From positions 1 through 64,000 of the forward strand of contig JBEKSR010000006.1 in assembly GCA_049516835.1 (NCBI GenBank): DNA of 64,000 nt. Direction: 5' to 3'. Each line of letters opens with the position of its first letter. Within the stretch, counting starts at the first letter, position 1. Shown here in pieces: positions 43,495-52,756 of the stretch. Under the pieces are notes generated by a model. That model did no database searches, was not told the origin of the DNA, and saw only the letters and a program-made list of their open reading frames with translations. The DNA comes from Fen-178 sp049516835. Its GTDB lineage: Bacteria > Acidobacteriota > Terriglobia > Bryobacterales > Bryobacteraceae. The position numbers and the translations under genes were made by a program.

Positions 43495-43725
43495 CTACCC
43501 GTAAGTCGGGGCCTTTTCGAGAGAACGCGCCACAAACGCCATGAGGCTGTCCATCTGTTCACGGGTCACCGGAAACTGTTCGATCACGTCCTCAATGCTC
43601 ATACCAGCTTCGAGGTTTTCAAACAAAACCTTCACCGGCGTTCGGGTTCCGCGCAGTACCCACGCGCCACTGACTTTTCCGGGGATGCTCTCCACGGCGG
43701 GGCATTGCGACCAATCGAGACTCAT
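43495..43725 (-). CDS. DUF433-domain antitoxin-like protein
   Basis: A 76-residue protein with the DUF433 core: SGAWVLRGTRTPVKVLFENLEAGMSIEDVIEQFPVTREQMDSLMAFVAR. The family is a winged-helix antitoxin usually followed by a DUF5615 PIN-like toxin. No such toxin frame follows the stop at 43495, so it is an orphan. GGAG precedes the ATG by eight bases. It diverges from the ParD-like gene at 43807 with 80 bp between. Confidence 0.85.
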   Translation of the reverse strand: MSLDWSQCPAVESIPGKVSGAWVLRGTRTPVKVLFENLEAGMSIEDVIEQFPVTREQMDSLMAFVARSLEKAPTYG

Positions 43726-43806
43726 GATCCGCGCTCCTTCTCTGAGAGTACCTTGTTACGCTGCGGCGCCGGGGCGTGGTGCGCGAAAGCCGTGCTACAG
43801 TGAATC

Positions 43807-44058
43807 ATGCCCCTGACCCTGAACCTCGACCCTCACGGCGAGCAGATGGTCGCGGCGCACCTCCGCAGCGGCCTCTACCACTCGCCCGAAGAGGTGGTAA
43901 CCCGCGCCCTGGAAACCCTCGCCGAGCAGGAACCACCCACCCTGCCCACCCGGACTATGACGCCCGCCGAAGCCGTGGCTGATATCCGCGAATTGCGCAA
44001 GGGCGTCACGCTCAGCAGTCTCCGTATCAAGGATCTTATCAACGAGGGGCGTAAGTAA
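43807..44058 (+). CDS. ParD/CopG-like antitoxin, orphan
   Basis: An 83-residue protein beginning MPLTLNLDPHGEQMVAAHLRSGLYHSPEEVVTRALETLAEQE, the ribbon-helix-helix start of ParD-family antitoxins. The tail PAEAVADIRELRKGVTLSSLRIKDLINEGRK looks like the toxin-binding part. No ParE or PIN gene follows within the next 120 bp before the aldo/keto reductase, so it is either an orphan or acts on a distant toxin. Confidence 0.75.
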   Translation: MPLTLNLDPHGEQMVAAHLRSGLYHSPEEVVTRALETLAEQEPPTLPTRTMTPAEAVADIRELRKGVTLSSLRIKDLINEGRK

Positions 44059-44179
44059 GCTCTTCTTCCGCCGCTGCCGGGGCTCGGCCGCTCATGTTGT
44101 CTTCCCATGGCTGACGCCATGGGCTATTTTCTGTCGCCCTGCGGGCGACGGGTGTGGCTCATCGGTTATCGTAAAAGAT

Positions 44180-45136
44180 ATGCAGAAGAAACGGCTGGGC
44201 AATAGCGATATGGAATTGACGCCCATTGGCGTGGGCGCGTGGGCCATGGGAGGCGGCGGCTGGGCATTCGCCTGGGGACCGCAGGACGACAGCCAGTCCG
44301 TCGCCGCTATTCACGCGGCGCTCGACCATGGCGTGAACTGGATCGATACGGCGGCGGTGTATGGGCTGGGCCATTCCGAGGCAGTGGTGGCGCGCGCCCT
44401 GGCGGGGCGGTCTGAACGGCCTTACGTCTTCACCAAGTGCGAGCTGACTTGGGATGACAAGGGCGAGATTAGAGGGGTCCTCAAGGCCGATTCCATCCGG
44501 CGGGAGTGCGAGAACAGCTTGCGGCGGCTCAGGGCGGGGGTGATCGATCTCTATCAGATCCATTGGCCGAACCCGGACGAAGATATCGAGGAGGGCTGGG
44601 GGACGCTCGCCAAGCTGAAGGAAGAAGGCAAAGTGCGGTGGATCGGGGTTTCCAATTTCAACGCGCCGCAACTGGAGCGGTGCCGCGGGATTGCGTCCGT
44701 CACGTCGCTGCAACCGTCTTACTCGGCGATTTCGTCGGAGGTGGAAGCCGCCATTCTGCCGTATTGCGCGCGGCACGGGATCGGCGCGATCGTGTATTCG
44801 CCGATGAAATCGGGGCTGCTGACCGGGACCATGACGAAGGAGCGCGTGGCTGCTTTTCCGCAGGACGATTTCCGGCGGCGCGCGCCGGCGTTTCAGGAGC
44901 CGCAGCTTTCGCGCAACCTGGCGCTGGCGGAGCTCATGAGACGCATCGGCGCGCGGCACGGGCGTTCGGCGGGCGAAGTGGCCATCGCGTGGACGCTGCG
45001 CCACCCGGCGGTGACGGCGGCCATCGTGGGGATGCGCTCGGCCGAGCAGGTCACAGGTGTAATTGGGGCGATGGAATTCCGCCTGAGCCCGGAGGAGATT
45101 GCGGAGATTGAGCAACACCGGGATGCTATAATGTAG
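44180..45136 (+). CDS. Aldo/keto reductase
   Basis: A 318-residue TIM-barrel NAD(P)H-dependent reductase. The catalytic tetrad is visible: Asp and Tyr in WIDTAAVYGLGHSE (about residues 52-65), Lys in VFTKCEL (about 88) and His in YQIHWP (about 121). The cofactor-binding YSPMKSGLLTG and C-terminal VGMRSAEQVTG segments are also present. Members reduce sugar or aldehyde carbonyls; the substrate here is unknown. The gene is followed after 31 bp by yceD, on the same strand. Confidence 0.93.
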   Translation: MQKKRLGNSDMELTPIGVGAWAMGGGGWAFAWGPQDDSQSVAAIHAALDHGVNWIDTAAVYGLGHSEAVVARALAGRSERPYVFTKCELTWDDKGEIRGVLKADSIRRECENSLRRLRAGVIDLYQIHWPNPDEDIEEGWGTLAKLKEEGKVRWIGVSNFNAPQLERCRGIASVTSLQPSYSAISSEVEAAILPYCARHGIGAIVYSPMKSGLLTGTMTKERVAAFPQDDFRRRAPAFQEPQLSRNLALAELMRRIGARHGRSAGEVAIAWTLRHPAVTAAIVGMRSAEQVTGVIGAMEFRLSPEEIAEIEQHRDAIM

Positions 45137-45167
45137 GGGTTCTGCCCAGCGATTCTGGTCTTTCCCT

Positions 45168-45692
45168 ATGTTCCTTAGTGTCAAAGAGTTGGAGCTGCGG
45201 AAGATTCGTTTCGACGAAACTTTCCAGCCGGGGCGGATCGATTTTGCGGGCGAGGATCTGGAGCAAAGTTCCCCGCTGCATGCAGCCGGCTCGGCCGAGG
45301 TGCTGGCGCATTCGGATGGCGAAGTGCGAATCCAGGGGAAGTACACCGTGGAGATGGCGGCCGAGTGCGACCGCTGCCTGGGACGCGCGCGCTTTCTGTT
45401 GGATGGCGGTTTCGACCTGTTTTACCGGCCCGTTTCGGTGATCGCGCGCGACGAAGAAGTCGAGATCGGCGCAGACGAAGTGGAGATCGGGTTTTATGAA
45501 GGCGGCGGCCTGGAGCTGGAGGACATCCTTCGGGAACAAGTGCTGCTGGCTTTGCCCATGCAGCGGACTTGCAGCCAAGACTGCCAGGGAATTTGCCCGG
45601 TCTGTGGCCGGAACCGGAATGAGACCACGTGCGATTGCCGGATCGAGAGCAGCGACGATCGCTGGGGAGCGCTCCGGAAATTAGGAATTTAG
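45168..45692 (+). CDS. yceD: YceD/DUF177 family protein
   Basis: A 174-residue protein of the family that almost always precedes rpmF. Zinc-binding-like Cys pairs occur in AECDRCLGRA and in the C-terminal CSQDCQGICPVCGRNRNETTCDC. DUF177 proteins are implicated in 23S rRNA metabolism in plants and bacteria. The frame ends 16 bp before rpmF, with the upstream GAGGTAGAG region serving the next start. Confidence 0.9.
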   Translation: MFLSVKELELRKIRFDETFQPGRIDFAGEDLEQSSPLHAAGSAEVLAHSDGEVRIQGKYTVEMAAECDRCLGRARFLLDGGFDLFYRPVSVIARDEEVEIGADEVEIGFYEGGGLELEDILREQVLLALPMQRTCSQDCQGICPVCGRNRNETTCDCRIESSDDRWGALRKLGI

Positions 45693-45708
45693 AGGTAGAG
45701 ATAGAGAT

Positions 45709-45891
45709 ATGCCGAATCCCAAACGCAGACACTCCCAAAGGCGGACCAGCAACCGCCGCGCGCACGATGCGCTGAAGGCGTCCGGCCTGGCGGAATGTCC
45801 CAACTGCCACGAGCCCAAGCTCCCCCACCGTGTATGCCCGCATTGCGGCCAGTATAAGGGCCGCGAAGTGGTCGAAGTCGTCGAGGAGTAG
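45709..45891 (+). CDS. rpmF: 50S ribosomal protein L32
   Basis: A 60-residue protein: PNPKRRHSQRRTSNRRAHDALKA, then two CxxC pairs (CPNCHEP, CPHCGQY) that bind zinc, the C+ form of L32. It lies between yceD and plsX, the conserved order in most bacteria, which couples ribosome and phospholipid genes. Confidence 0.97.
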   Translation: MPNPKRRHSQRRTSNRRAHDALKASGLAECPNCHEPKLPHRVCPHCGQYKGREVVEVVEE

Positions 45892-45904
45892 CGGTCTTGC
45901 CGAC

Positions 45905-46933
45905 ATGCTGACCATTGCGGTGGATGCAATGGGCGGAGACCACGCCGCCAAAGCCGAAGTCGAAGGGGCAGTTCGAGCCGCCAGGAGTCTCGTAGTCAAA
46001 GTCATTCTGGTGGGCCAGCAGGATGTGGTCCGGCGGGAGCTGGCGCAGCACGAAGGCTACCAGGATCTTCCCATCGAAATCGTGCACGCCAGCGAACGCG
46101 TCACCATGGAAGAGAGCGCGGGGCGCGCGTTCAAATCGAAGCGGGACAGCTCCCTGCGCGTGGCCTCGCGGCTGGTCCGCGACGGGGCGGCCCAGGGGTT
46201 CGTGTCCGCGGGCAACACCGGCGCGGTGATGGCCACCGCGAAGATCGTGCAAGGCGTGGTGCCGGGCGTGGACCGTCCGGCGCTGGCGGGCATTTTTCCA
46301 TCGGTGGAAGGATCGCCCGTGGTGGTGGTGGACGTGGGCGCCAACGTGGATTGCTCGCCGCGCATGCTGGCGCAATTCGCGGTGATGGGCGAGATGTATT
46401 CGCGCATCATTCTGCGGCGGCCCAAGCCGCGGGTGGGCCTGCTTTCCATCGGCGAGGAGGAGCACAAGGGCAACGATCTGACGCGCGCGGCCATGCCGCT
46501 GTTCAAGGCCCTCAACCTGAACTTCATCGGGAACGTGGAAGGCGGCGACATATACGGCGGCAAGGTGGACGTGATCGTGTGCGACGGGTTCATCGGCAAC
46601 GTGGCGCTGAAGGTGAGCGAGGGACTGGGGGAGATGGTCAAACACCTGTTGCAGGAATCGCTCGAGGCCACCATTACGGGCAAGATCGGGTACGTCATCG
46701 CGAAGGCGGCGTTCACCGATTTCAAGAAGCGCGTGGATTACTCGGAATACGGCGGCGCGGCGCTGCTGGGCGTGCGCGGCATGTGCATCATCTGCCATGG
46801 GCGGTCGAACGCCAATGCCATCAAGAATGCCATCCGGGTGGCGGCGGAGTTCTCCGGCGGCAATGTGAATCAGCGGATCGAAGAGGAACTGCGGCTCACG
46901 GCACGGCAGAAGCCGGCGATTCGCGCGGAATAG
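45905..46933 (+). CDS. plsX: Phosphate acyltransferase PlsX
   Basis: A 342-residue enzyme that converts acyl-ACP to acyl phosphate, the first step of phospholipid synthesis in the PlsX/PlsY route. Landmarks are the start IAVDAMGGDHA, SAGNTGAVMATA, ANVDCSPRMLAQFAVMGEMY, GLLSIGEEEHKGNDL, NFIGNVEGGDI and DGFIGNVALKVSEG. The frame is open further upstream across rpmF, but the ATG at 45905 gives the family N-terminus. It is soluble and membrane-associated. Confidence 0.96.
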   Translation: MLTIAVDAMGGDHAAKAEVEGAVRAARSLVVKVILVGQQDVVRRELAQHEGYQDLPIEIVHASERVTMEESAGRAFKSKRDSSLRVASRLVRDGAAQGFVSAGNTGAVMATAKIVQGVVPGVDRPALAGIFPSVEGSPVVVVDVGANVDCSPRMLAQFAVMGEMYSRIILRRPKPRVGLLSIGEEEHKGNDLTRAAMPLFKALNLNFIGNVEGGDIYGGKVDVIVCDGFIGNVALKVSEGLGEMVKHLLQESLEATITGKIGYVIAKAAFTDFKKRVDYSEYGGAALLGVRGMCIICHGRSNANAIKNAIRVAAEFSGGNVNQRIEEELRLTARQKPAIRAE

Positions 46934-46939
46934 AGAGGC

Positions 46940-49252
46940 GTGCAGAATTCGGTGCCAGACACACGCGTCCCAAGGCGCGGGGGGTGCCCTCGGGGCCACG
47001 CCGCGCGGACGCTGGTGTCTGTCACCGGGTTTTTGGCTCTGCTGGCGGGCTGCGCGTTCGCTCAGCAAGACCAGCATGTCCAGTGGAGCCTGGCGCTGGA
47101 ACCGGGCTCGGCGCCGCCGGGCGCCAAGGTTCTGGCGCGGCTGACGGGACGCATCGACCCGGGCTGGCACCTGTATTCCATGTCCACGCCGGCCGCTACG
47201 CCGGCCACCATTCTGCTCGCGGACAATCCGGTGGTCGAGCGGTATCGCGCGCTGCAGCCGCCGCCCAAGAGGACTTTCGACCCGAACTTCAATTCCGATA
47301 CGGAAACTTATGAAGGCCAGGTTGCGTTTCTGCTGGAGCTGGAGATCGGGAAGAACGCTCCCGCGGGGCCGGCGCAGCTCACCGTGAATGCGCGCTACCA
47401 GACGTGCAGCGCCAAACAGTGCGTGCCGTCGCGGTGGACGGGGACGGCGAGCGTGATCGTGGACGCTGCCGCGACGGCGGCGGTCGTGGCGATTCCAGCG
47501 GGATACGCGGAAGCCAAGCCGGTCCCGGAGCAAGACAGAAAAGGAGGGTGGCCCCACTCGTTTCTGCTGGTCGCGTTCGGGTTCGGGCTGGCCTCTCTCT
47601 TCACGCCTTGCGTGTTTCCGATGATTCCCATCACCATGTCCTACTTTCTCAGCCGGCCGTCGGGCGGGCGGCGGGCGGGCGTCACGCAAGCGGCGGTCTT
47701 TTGCCTGGGAATCATCGTGCTGTTCTCGGGGCTGGGCCTGCTGACGACGGCCTTGCTGGGGCCGTTCGGCATGGTGACGCTGGGTTCCAATTCGTGGGTC
47801 AACGGATTCATCGCGGCGTTGTTCCTGGCGTTCGGACTGAGCCTGTTGGGGGCGTTCGAAATCAATATTCCTTCCCCGATTCTGACGCGGTTGAACCGGT
47901 CGTCGGAAAAGGGCGGCTGGGCGGGCGCGCTGCTCATGGGGCTGACGTTTTCCCTCGCGTCGTTCGCCTGCGTGGGGCCATTCGTGGGCACGCTGCTGGC
48001 GGCATCGGTGGCGGGCGGCGGCGCGCGGCCGCTGGTCGGAATGGTGACGTTCGCCACCGGCCTGGCTCTGCCGTTTTTCCTGCTGGCGTTGTTTCCGTCG
48101 TATCTGAAGCGCCTGCCGAAGAGCGGCGGGTGGCTGGCGCGCGTGAAGGTTGTCATGGGGTTCGTCATTCTGGCCGCCAGCCTGAAATACCTGAGCAGCG
48201 TGGACCAGGTGCTCCAATGGGGATGGCTCACGCGCGAGCGGTTCCTGGCGGTGTGGATCGTGCTGTTCGCCATGGCGGGTTTGTACCTGCTCGGTTTCGT
48301 GCGGCTCGAGGGTGTCAAGCCGGATGAGCCAATGGGACTGGGGCGGCTGCTGGTGGGAATGGCCTTCCTGGCGTTCGCTCTCAGCCTGGCGCCGGGAATG
48401 TTCGGCGGCAAATTGGGCGGTCTGGACGCTTACGTTCCGGTGGCAGGCGGCGTGGCCCCTGGATCGTCCGGGAGCGCGCTGGTGTGGATGAAAGACCAGT
48501 ATCGGGCGGCGCTCGACCGCGCCCGGCGCGAGGGCAAGCGGGTGTTCGTGAACTTCACCGGCTACGCCTGCACCAACTGCCACTGGATGAAGGCCAACAT
48601 GTTCACGCGGCCGGAGATTACCGCGGCGTTGCAGGATTTCGTGCTGGTGGAATTGTACACCGACGGCACAGACGAGGCCTCGCAGGCGAACCAGAACCTG
48701 GAGCTTTCGAAGTTTCACACGGTGGCGATTCCGTTCTACGCCATTCTGGATGCGGACGAAAAGGCGGTGGCGACGTTTGCGGGATCGACCAGCGACGCGC
48801 GCGAGTACCTGGCGTTTCTACAGGGGCCAGGGGCCGGGGGCCAGGGGACGGGGACGGGAATTGGGGTGTTCTCGACACTTGACGGTGGGGCGCTCGATAC
48901 TGCCGCGTTCCGCGGCAAGGTGGTGGTGGTGAACTTCTGGGCTACCTGGTGTGTCCCCTGCATCCAGGAGATTCCGGGCTTCAACAAGCTACACCAGCAG
49001 CTTGGAGGGAAAGGCGTGGTGGTGCTGGGGGTCTCCATGGACGAAGAGGGAGCGGAGCGCGTGCGGCCGTTCCTGAAGAAGCACTCCATGGACTACCTGG
49101 TGGCGCTGGGCTCGGAAGCAGTTTCCAAACAGTACGGCCTCGATCAACTGCCGGTGACCATTGTCTTCGACCGTTCGGGGAAACAGGTGAAGCGGTTCGA
49201 CGGATTCACGTCGGAAGACGTGCTTCAAGCGGTGGTTCAACAGGCGCTTTGA
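46940..49252 (+). CDS. dsbD: DsbD-like thiol:disulfide interchange protein fused to a TlpA/ResA thioredoxin
   Basis: A 770-residue fusion. Signal/anchor near 26-41; N-terminal DsbD alpha-like domain with YQTCSAKQCVPS (about 153-162); eight-helix core from about 205 with redox Cys in SLFTPCVFPMIPITMSYF and SFACVGPFVGTLL; thioredoxin-like gamma domain with GYACTNCHWMK (about 535); then a Gly-rich linker (GPGAGGQGTGTGIG, about 632) and a second thioredoxin with FWATWCVPCIQEIPGF (about 667-682), the TlpA/ResA type. It would carry electrons from cytoplasmic thioredoxin to periplasmic thiols, for cytochrome c maturation or disulfide repair. The extra terminal thioredoxin replaces a separate TlpA partner. 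The linker is encoded by the dispersed G-rich repeat. The start is close after plsX. Confidence 0.9.
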   Translation: MQNSVPDTRVPRRGGCPRGHAARTLVSVTGFLALLAGCAFAQQDQHVQWSLALEPGSAPPGAKVLARLTGRIDPGWHLYSMSTPAATPATILLADNPVVERYRALQPPPKRTFDPNFNSDTETYEGQVAFLLELEIGKNAPAGPAQLTVNARYQTCSAKQCVPSRWTGTASVIVDAAATAAVVAIPAGYAEAKPVPEQDRKGGWPHSFLLVAFGFGLASLFTPCVFPMIPITMSYFLSRPSGGRRAGVTQAAVFCLGIIVLFSGLGLLTTALLGPFGMVTLGSNSWVNGFIAALFLAFGLSLLGAFEINIPSPILTRLNRSSEKGGWAGALLMGLTFSLASFACVGPFVGTLLAASVAGGGARPLVGMVTFATGLALPFFLLALFPSYLKRLPKSGGWLARVKVVMGFVILAASLKYLSSVDQVLQWGWLTRERFLAVWIVLFAMAGLYLLGFVRLEGVKPDEPMGLGRLLVGMAFLAFALSLAPGMFGGKLGGLDAYVPVAGGVAPGSSGSALVWMKDQYRAALDRARREGKRVFVNFTGYACTNCHWMKANMFTRPEITAALQDFVLVELYTDGTDEASQANQNLELSKFHTVAIPFYAILDADEKAVATFAGSTSDAREYLAFLQGPGAGGQGTGTGIGVFSTLDGGALDTAAFRGKVVVVNFWATWCVPCIQEIPGFNKLHQQLGGKGVVVLGVSMDEEGAERVRPFLKKHSMDYLVALGSEAVSKQYGLDQLPVTIVFDRSGKQVKRFDGFTSEDVLQAVVQQAL
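48826..48862 (+). repeat. G-rich simple repeat coding the DsbD-TlpA linker
   Basis: CAGGGGCCAGGGGCCGGGG-like units in frame with the gene; the same unit as at 15995-16031. Confidence 0.6.
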
Positions 49253-49255
49253 AGG

Positions 49256-49280
49256 GGGGCAGGCGAGCACCGCCTGCCCC
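49256..49280. terminator. 25-nt perfect hairpin between convergent genes
   Basis: GGGGCAGGCG, loop AGCAC, CGCCTGCCCC: ten perfect pairs, placed four bases after the dsbD stop and eight before the end of the receptor gene. No T-tract, but the location suits bidirectional termination. It resembles the element at 53099-53119. Confidence 0.55.
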
Positions 49281-49287
49281 ACCAGCG

Positions 49288-52200
49288 TTAGAAACGCAGC
49301 TTCATAGCGAACTGCAGGATGCGAGGGTCGCCTACACTGCTCACGCCCCCGTTTGAGGAGCCCACAGTCGCCGTGATCACGCCGAACGTGGAACTGCTCA
49401 AAGCGGTGCCGGGACCGGCAAAGTTGGGGTGATTGATGGCGTTGAAGGCCTCCATGCGCGCCTCCAACTGCCACCGCTCCAGGAATTTGAAGGTACGGCT
49501 CAGCGACAGATCGAAACTGACCGCGCCGGGCGACACCAGCACGTCCCTTCCGAGATTCCCGAACGTCCCCGCCGCCTCAGTTGCAAACGCCGTGCGGTCG
49601 ACGAAATACACGGGATTCCCAGTGTGGAGATAGACATTGGGTGAAACCAGATTGGGCCGGTCCAGCCCGATCCCGGTCTGCGAAATGTCCGTGCCCACAG
49701 TCACGTTCATGGGCATGCCGTTGCGAGCGGAAAAGATGGGCGAGAGCTGCCAACCACCGAGAACGCGGCCTGCAAGTCCTCCCTTCACCGGACTGGCTAC
49801 AAGCAGCGAGGCATTGATCTGCTGACGGAGGTCGAAGTTGCAGTTGCCGCGGTCGTAAGACCGGTTATAGGGGTTCTCGTACTGCGAACCGGCCAGCTCG
49901 CCGGTGAAATCCTGGTCGCTGACGCAATGCGACCAGGTGTAGTTGGTCAGCAACGTGAAGCTATGGCTGAAGCGGTGCTGAATGGAAACCAGCAGGCCCT
50001 GATACTCCCCATTGGCGTTCTGGTCGGACCGCGTGATGCTGGCATAACCCACGCCCAGCGTCGGGTTCTGCAAATACAGCAGCCTTCTCAGATTGGTGCT
50101 GGCGGAGTTGCCCGGTATGTACAGCGCGGGATTGATATCCTCTCCAATCCATATATGCGTGGTCTTGTTGCCGAGATAGGCGAATGTTGCCAGCCAGTTG
50201 GGCGTGATCTGCCGCTGGTAGCTGAAGTTCCACTGCAACATGTAAGTCGGCTTGAAGTCCATGGGCAGGTCCACGAATACCGACGCGTTGGGGAAGACAT
50301 AGGTTTTCGGAATGGGCGAGGGCATTGGGAACGGAACGCCTCCGGCATAACCAGTCCAGGGATTGGTGAGGCCTCCGACCGGGAAAGGCTCGTCGATGGA
50401 TGTGCCGTAAGGGGTGTTGGTGGTCTGCCGCTCGTTATAGAACATTTCCTCGGAATCGCGGAGGATGGCGCTGGAGACACGGATGGTCTGCTTGCCGGTC
50501 CCGGTTGGATCCCAAACCAGCCCGATGCGCGGTGAGACATTGAAAAGGTGGTTGTGCTGGAACCCTCTGGGGACTCCGGGATCACCGTAGAACATCAGGC
50601 CGGCGGGCGCGTTGGTGTACACCGAGCTTCTTTGCCCGGCGGTGAAGGCGGCCCAGGAGAAGGAAACGCCGCGATCGAAGTAATCATAAGGCACCAGCGT
50701 CGGGTCCCAGCGCAGGCCGCCGTTGATGGTCAGGTGCGGCGAGAGCTTGATGCTGTCCTGGATGTACAGCGCGAACACGGTGCCGCGGGTGGCGTTCTGC
50801 AGGTTGGCGCTCTGGGTATAGTCGTTGAGCGAGCCGAGCATGAACTGGGCCAGCGCATCGTTCATGCTCTTGCCGCTGACGTACTGTCCATTGGAGCTGA
50901 AGCTGCCGTTCGAGTTCCAGATGTTCAGGGAGTTGAACTGGTCGCGGATGTAATCCACCCCGAAGGCGATCTGGTGCTTCCCGCGGATGAGGTCCACGTC
51001 GTCGGCAAGGTGAAGGGAGTTGGTGTTGAAGTGCGCGCTGGCGCAGGTGCCGCAGCCGACCGTGAAGTAGTTGCTGACGGCCACCTGAAGGAAGTTCGGC
51101 ACGGGAGAGGGCACGTTGATGCCCAAAGTCTGAGGGTTGATGGCATTCGCCGGCGAGCCGCGGTTATCGCGGCGCCGCGTCGCGGTGGCGTGAAACGAGT
51201 TCAGGGTGGTGCCGCTGAACGAGTAGGTGTCGCCGAGAGTCAGCGTTTGCGCGCGCTCCCAATTGCCCGCCGCGGTGGTGGTGAGGAGGTTTTTGCCGTC
51301 AAAAACGGAGGGGTTGCGGTAATCGTCGATGAAGTACCGGCCGAATAAGCTGTGTTTGGAGTTCTGCACCCAATCCACTCGTCCGATCACCTGTTCTTCG
51401 TCGCCCGTGGTGGGGATGCCGTAGGTCACCTTTCCGCAGGAGTTCTGCGCCGCGGGAAGGTACTTCGTCACGAGGTTGAGGGCCTGCTGATTGAACCTGC
51501 TGACGGGAATCTGGTTGTTCGGGAAGGCGATGCCGGTGGTCGGGTCCAGGACGCTCTTTCCCACGCCACCCGAGATGCAGCCGCCGCCATCGATGGTGCT
51601 GAAATCGCCCGCCAGAACCGCGGCGGTGGGCACATAGCTGATGCTCTGAGGCGGGTTGCTGCGATTGCGCATTCCCTGGAAGCCGCCGAAGAAGAACAAC
51701 TTGTCGCGGATGATCTTGCTGCCCGCGGTGCCGCCCCATTGGTTCCGCTTCAAGCTGTCGTGCGCGGTCCCGAAGAAGTTGCGCGCGTTGACGTCGCCGT
51801 TGCGAAGGAATTCGAAGAAAGAGCCATGCCACGAATTCGTCCCCGACTTGGTGACGGCGTTGACCACCGCGCCCGGGTGCAACCCGTACCGCGCGGGAAG
51901 ACTGCTGGTCTGAACGCTGAATTCCTGCAAGGCATCGGGGAAGGGGATGGGCAGGTTCACGTTGGTGAAGGAATCGTTGTTGTCACCGCCATCGAGCAGC
52001 CAATTCACGGCGTTCGCTTGGCCCCCGGCGACGGAAATGGTGGTGGAGCTGTAGAAGTTCTTGCTTCCCCGCAGATCGCCGGCGGGCGTGGTCAGCGCCG
52101 CGCCGACCAAGAGAACGAGCTGCTGCGGTTGCCTTCCGTTCAGAGGAAGGTCCACCATGCGGTCGCTATCGATGACCTGCGAAATGGTATTCTCCTTGGT

Positions 52201-52617
52201 TTCGACCATGCCGGCGCTGGCCGTAACTTCCACGTGTTCGGTAAGAGCGCCGATCTGCATGACCACGTTGATCTGGACGCTGTTGCCCACTTGCAGCACA
52301 ATGCCCGACTGCACGTACATCTTGAATCCGGACGCCGTCACTTCCAGCCGATAGGGTCCCACCGGCAGATTGGGAAGCGCGTACCGGCCCTGATCGCCGC
52401 TAGTGGTGTTGCGTACGGTCTGTTTCTCGGTCTCGATAATCTTGACTTGGGCGCCGGTAATGGCCATGCCACTGGGGTCGGAGACTAGGCCCGTGACTTC
52501 GGCCACGGCCACCGCTTGAGCAAGACAGTGGGGGGCCAGAACAGTGACGGCCATTACTGCGAGAAGAACGGGCAGGAAAACGGATACAAACCTACATTCG
52601 TATCGCCGGAAAGTCAT
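49288..52617 (-). CDS. Oar-like TonB-dependent outer-membrane receptor with carboxypeptidase-regulatory domain
   Basis: An 1109-residue outer-membrane protein. Signal peptide (VFLPVLLAVMAVTVLAPHCLAQA), then a carboxypeptidase-regulatory-like beta-sandwich (GLVSDPSGMAITGAQVKI, GRYALPNLPVGPYRLEVTASGF, about 40-120), a plug-like domain (VIDSDRMVDLPLNGRQPQQLVLLVGAAL, ARYGLHPGAVVNAVTKSGTNSWHGSFFEFLRNG) and a long barrel ending ILQFAMKLRF with the terminal Phe. This architecture is greatly expanded in Acidobacteriota (Solibacter), where the receptors import oligosaccharides or peptides. A strong AGGAGG lies six bases before the ATG. It is transcribed alone; ligand unknown. Confidence 0.92.
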   Translation of the reverse strand: MTFRRYECRFVSVFLPVLLAVMAVTVLAPHCLAQAVAVAEVTGLVSDPSGMAITGAQVKIIETEKQTVRNTTSGDQGRYALPNLPVGPYRLEVTASGFKMYVQSGIVLQVGNSVQINVVMQIGALTEHVEVTASAGMVETKENTISQVIDSDRMVDLPLNGRQPQQLVLLVGAALTTPAGDLRGSKNFYSSTTISVAGGQANAVNWLLDGGDNNDSFTNVNLPIPFPDALQEFSVQTSSLPARYGLHPGAVVNAVTKSGTNSWHGSFFEFLRNGDVNARNFFGTAHDSLKRNQWGGTAGSKIIRDKLFFFGGFQGMRNRSNPPQSISYVPTAAVLAGDFSTIDGGGCISGGVGKSVLDPTTGIAFPNNQIPVSRFNQQALNLVTKYLPAAQNSCGKVTYGIPTTGDEEQVIGRVDWVQNSKHSLFGRYFIDDYRNPSVFDGKNLLTTTAAGNWERAQTLTLGDTYSFSGTTLNSFHATATRRRDNRGSPANAINPQTLGINVPSPVPNFLQVAVSNYFTVGCGTCASAHFNTNSLHLADDVDLIRGKHQIAFGVDYIRDQFNSLNIWNSNGSFSSNGQYVSGKSMNDALAQFMLGSLNDYTQSANLQNATRGTVFALYIQDSIKLSPHLTINGGLRWDPTLVPYDYFDRGVSFSWAAFTAGQRSSVYTNAPAGLMFYGDPGVPRGFQHNHLFNVSPRIGLVWDPTGTGKQTIRVSSAILRDSEEMFYNERQTTNTPYGTSIDEPFPVGGLTNPWTGYAGGVPFPMPSPIPKTYVFPNASVFVDLPMDFKPTYMLQWNFSYQRQITPNWLATFAYLGNKTTHIWIGEDINPALYIPGNSASTNLRRLLYLQNPTLGVGYASITRSDQNANGEYQGLLVSIQHRFSHSFTLLTNYTWSHCVSDQDFTGELAGSQYENPYNRSYDRGNCNFDLRQQINASLLVASPVKGGLAGRVLGGWQLSPIFSARNGMPMNVTVGTDISQTGIGLDRPNLVSPNVYLHTGNPVYFVDRTAFATEAAGTFGNLGRDVLVSPGAVSFDLSLSRTFKFLERWQLEARMEAFNAINHPNFAGPGTALSSSTFGVITATVGSSNGGVSSVGDPRILQFAMKLRF

Positions 52618-52756
52618 GGAGACTTCCTCCTTCTTGATTTGTTACCAAGAGTATAGGACATTACGTGACGGATGTAAACCCCCTGATATCTTTTGTTTTC
52701 AGCGGATGTGCAGGCAGGCCAACCGTGCGCTTTCAGTGCTGTGTCAAAATCTACTC

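Noticed and set aside
45689..48718. Thousand-codon minus-strand frame opposite plsX and dsbD
   Set aside because: His/Arg/Gln-rich translation typical of antisense frames in high-GC genes; the plus-strand genes are certain.
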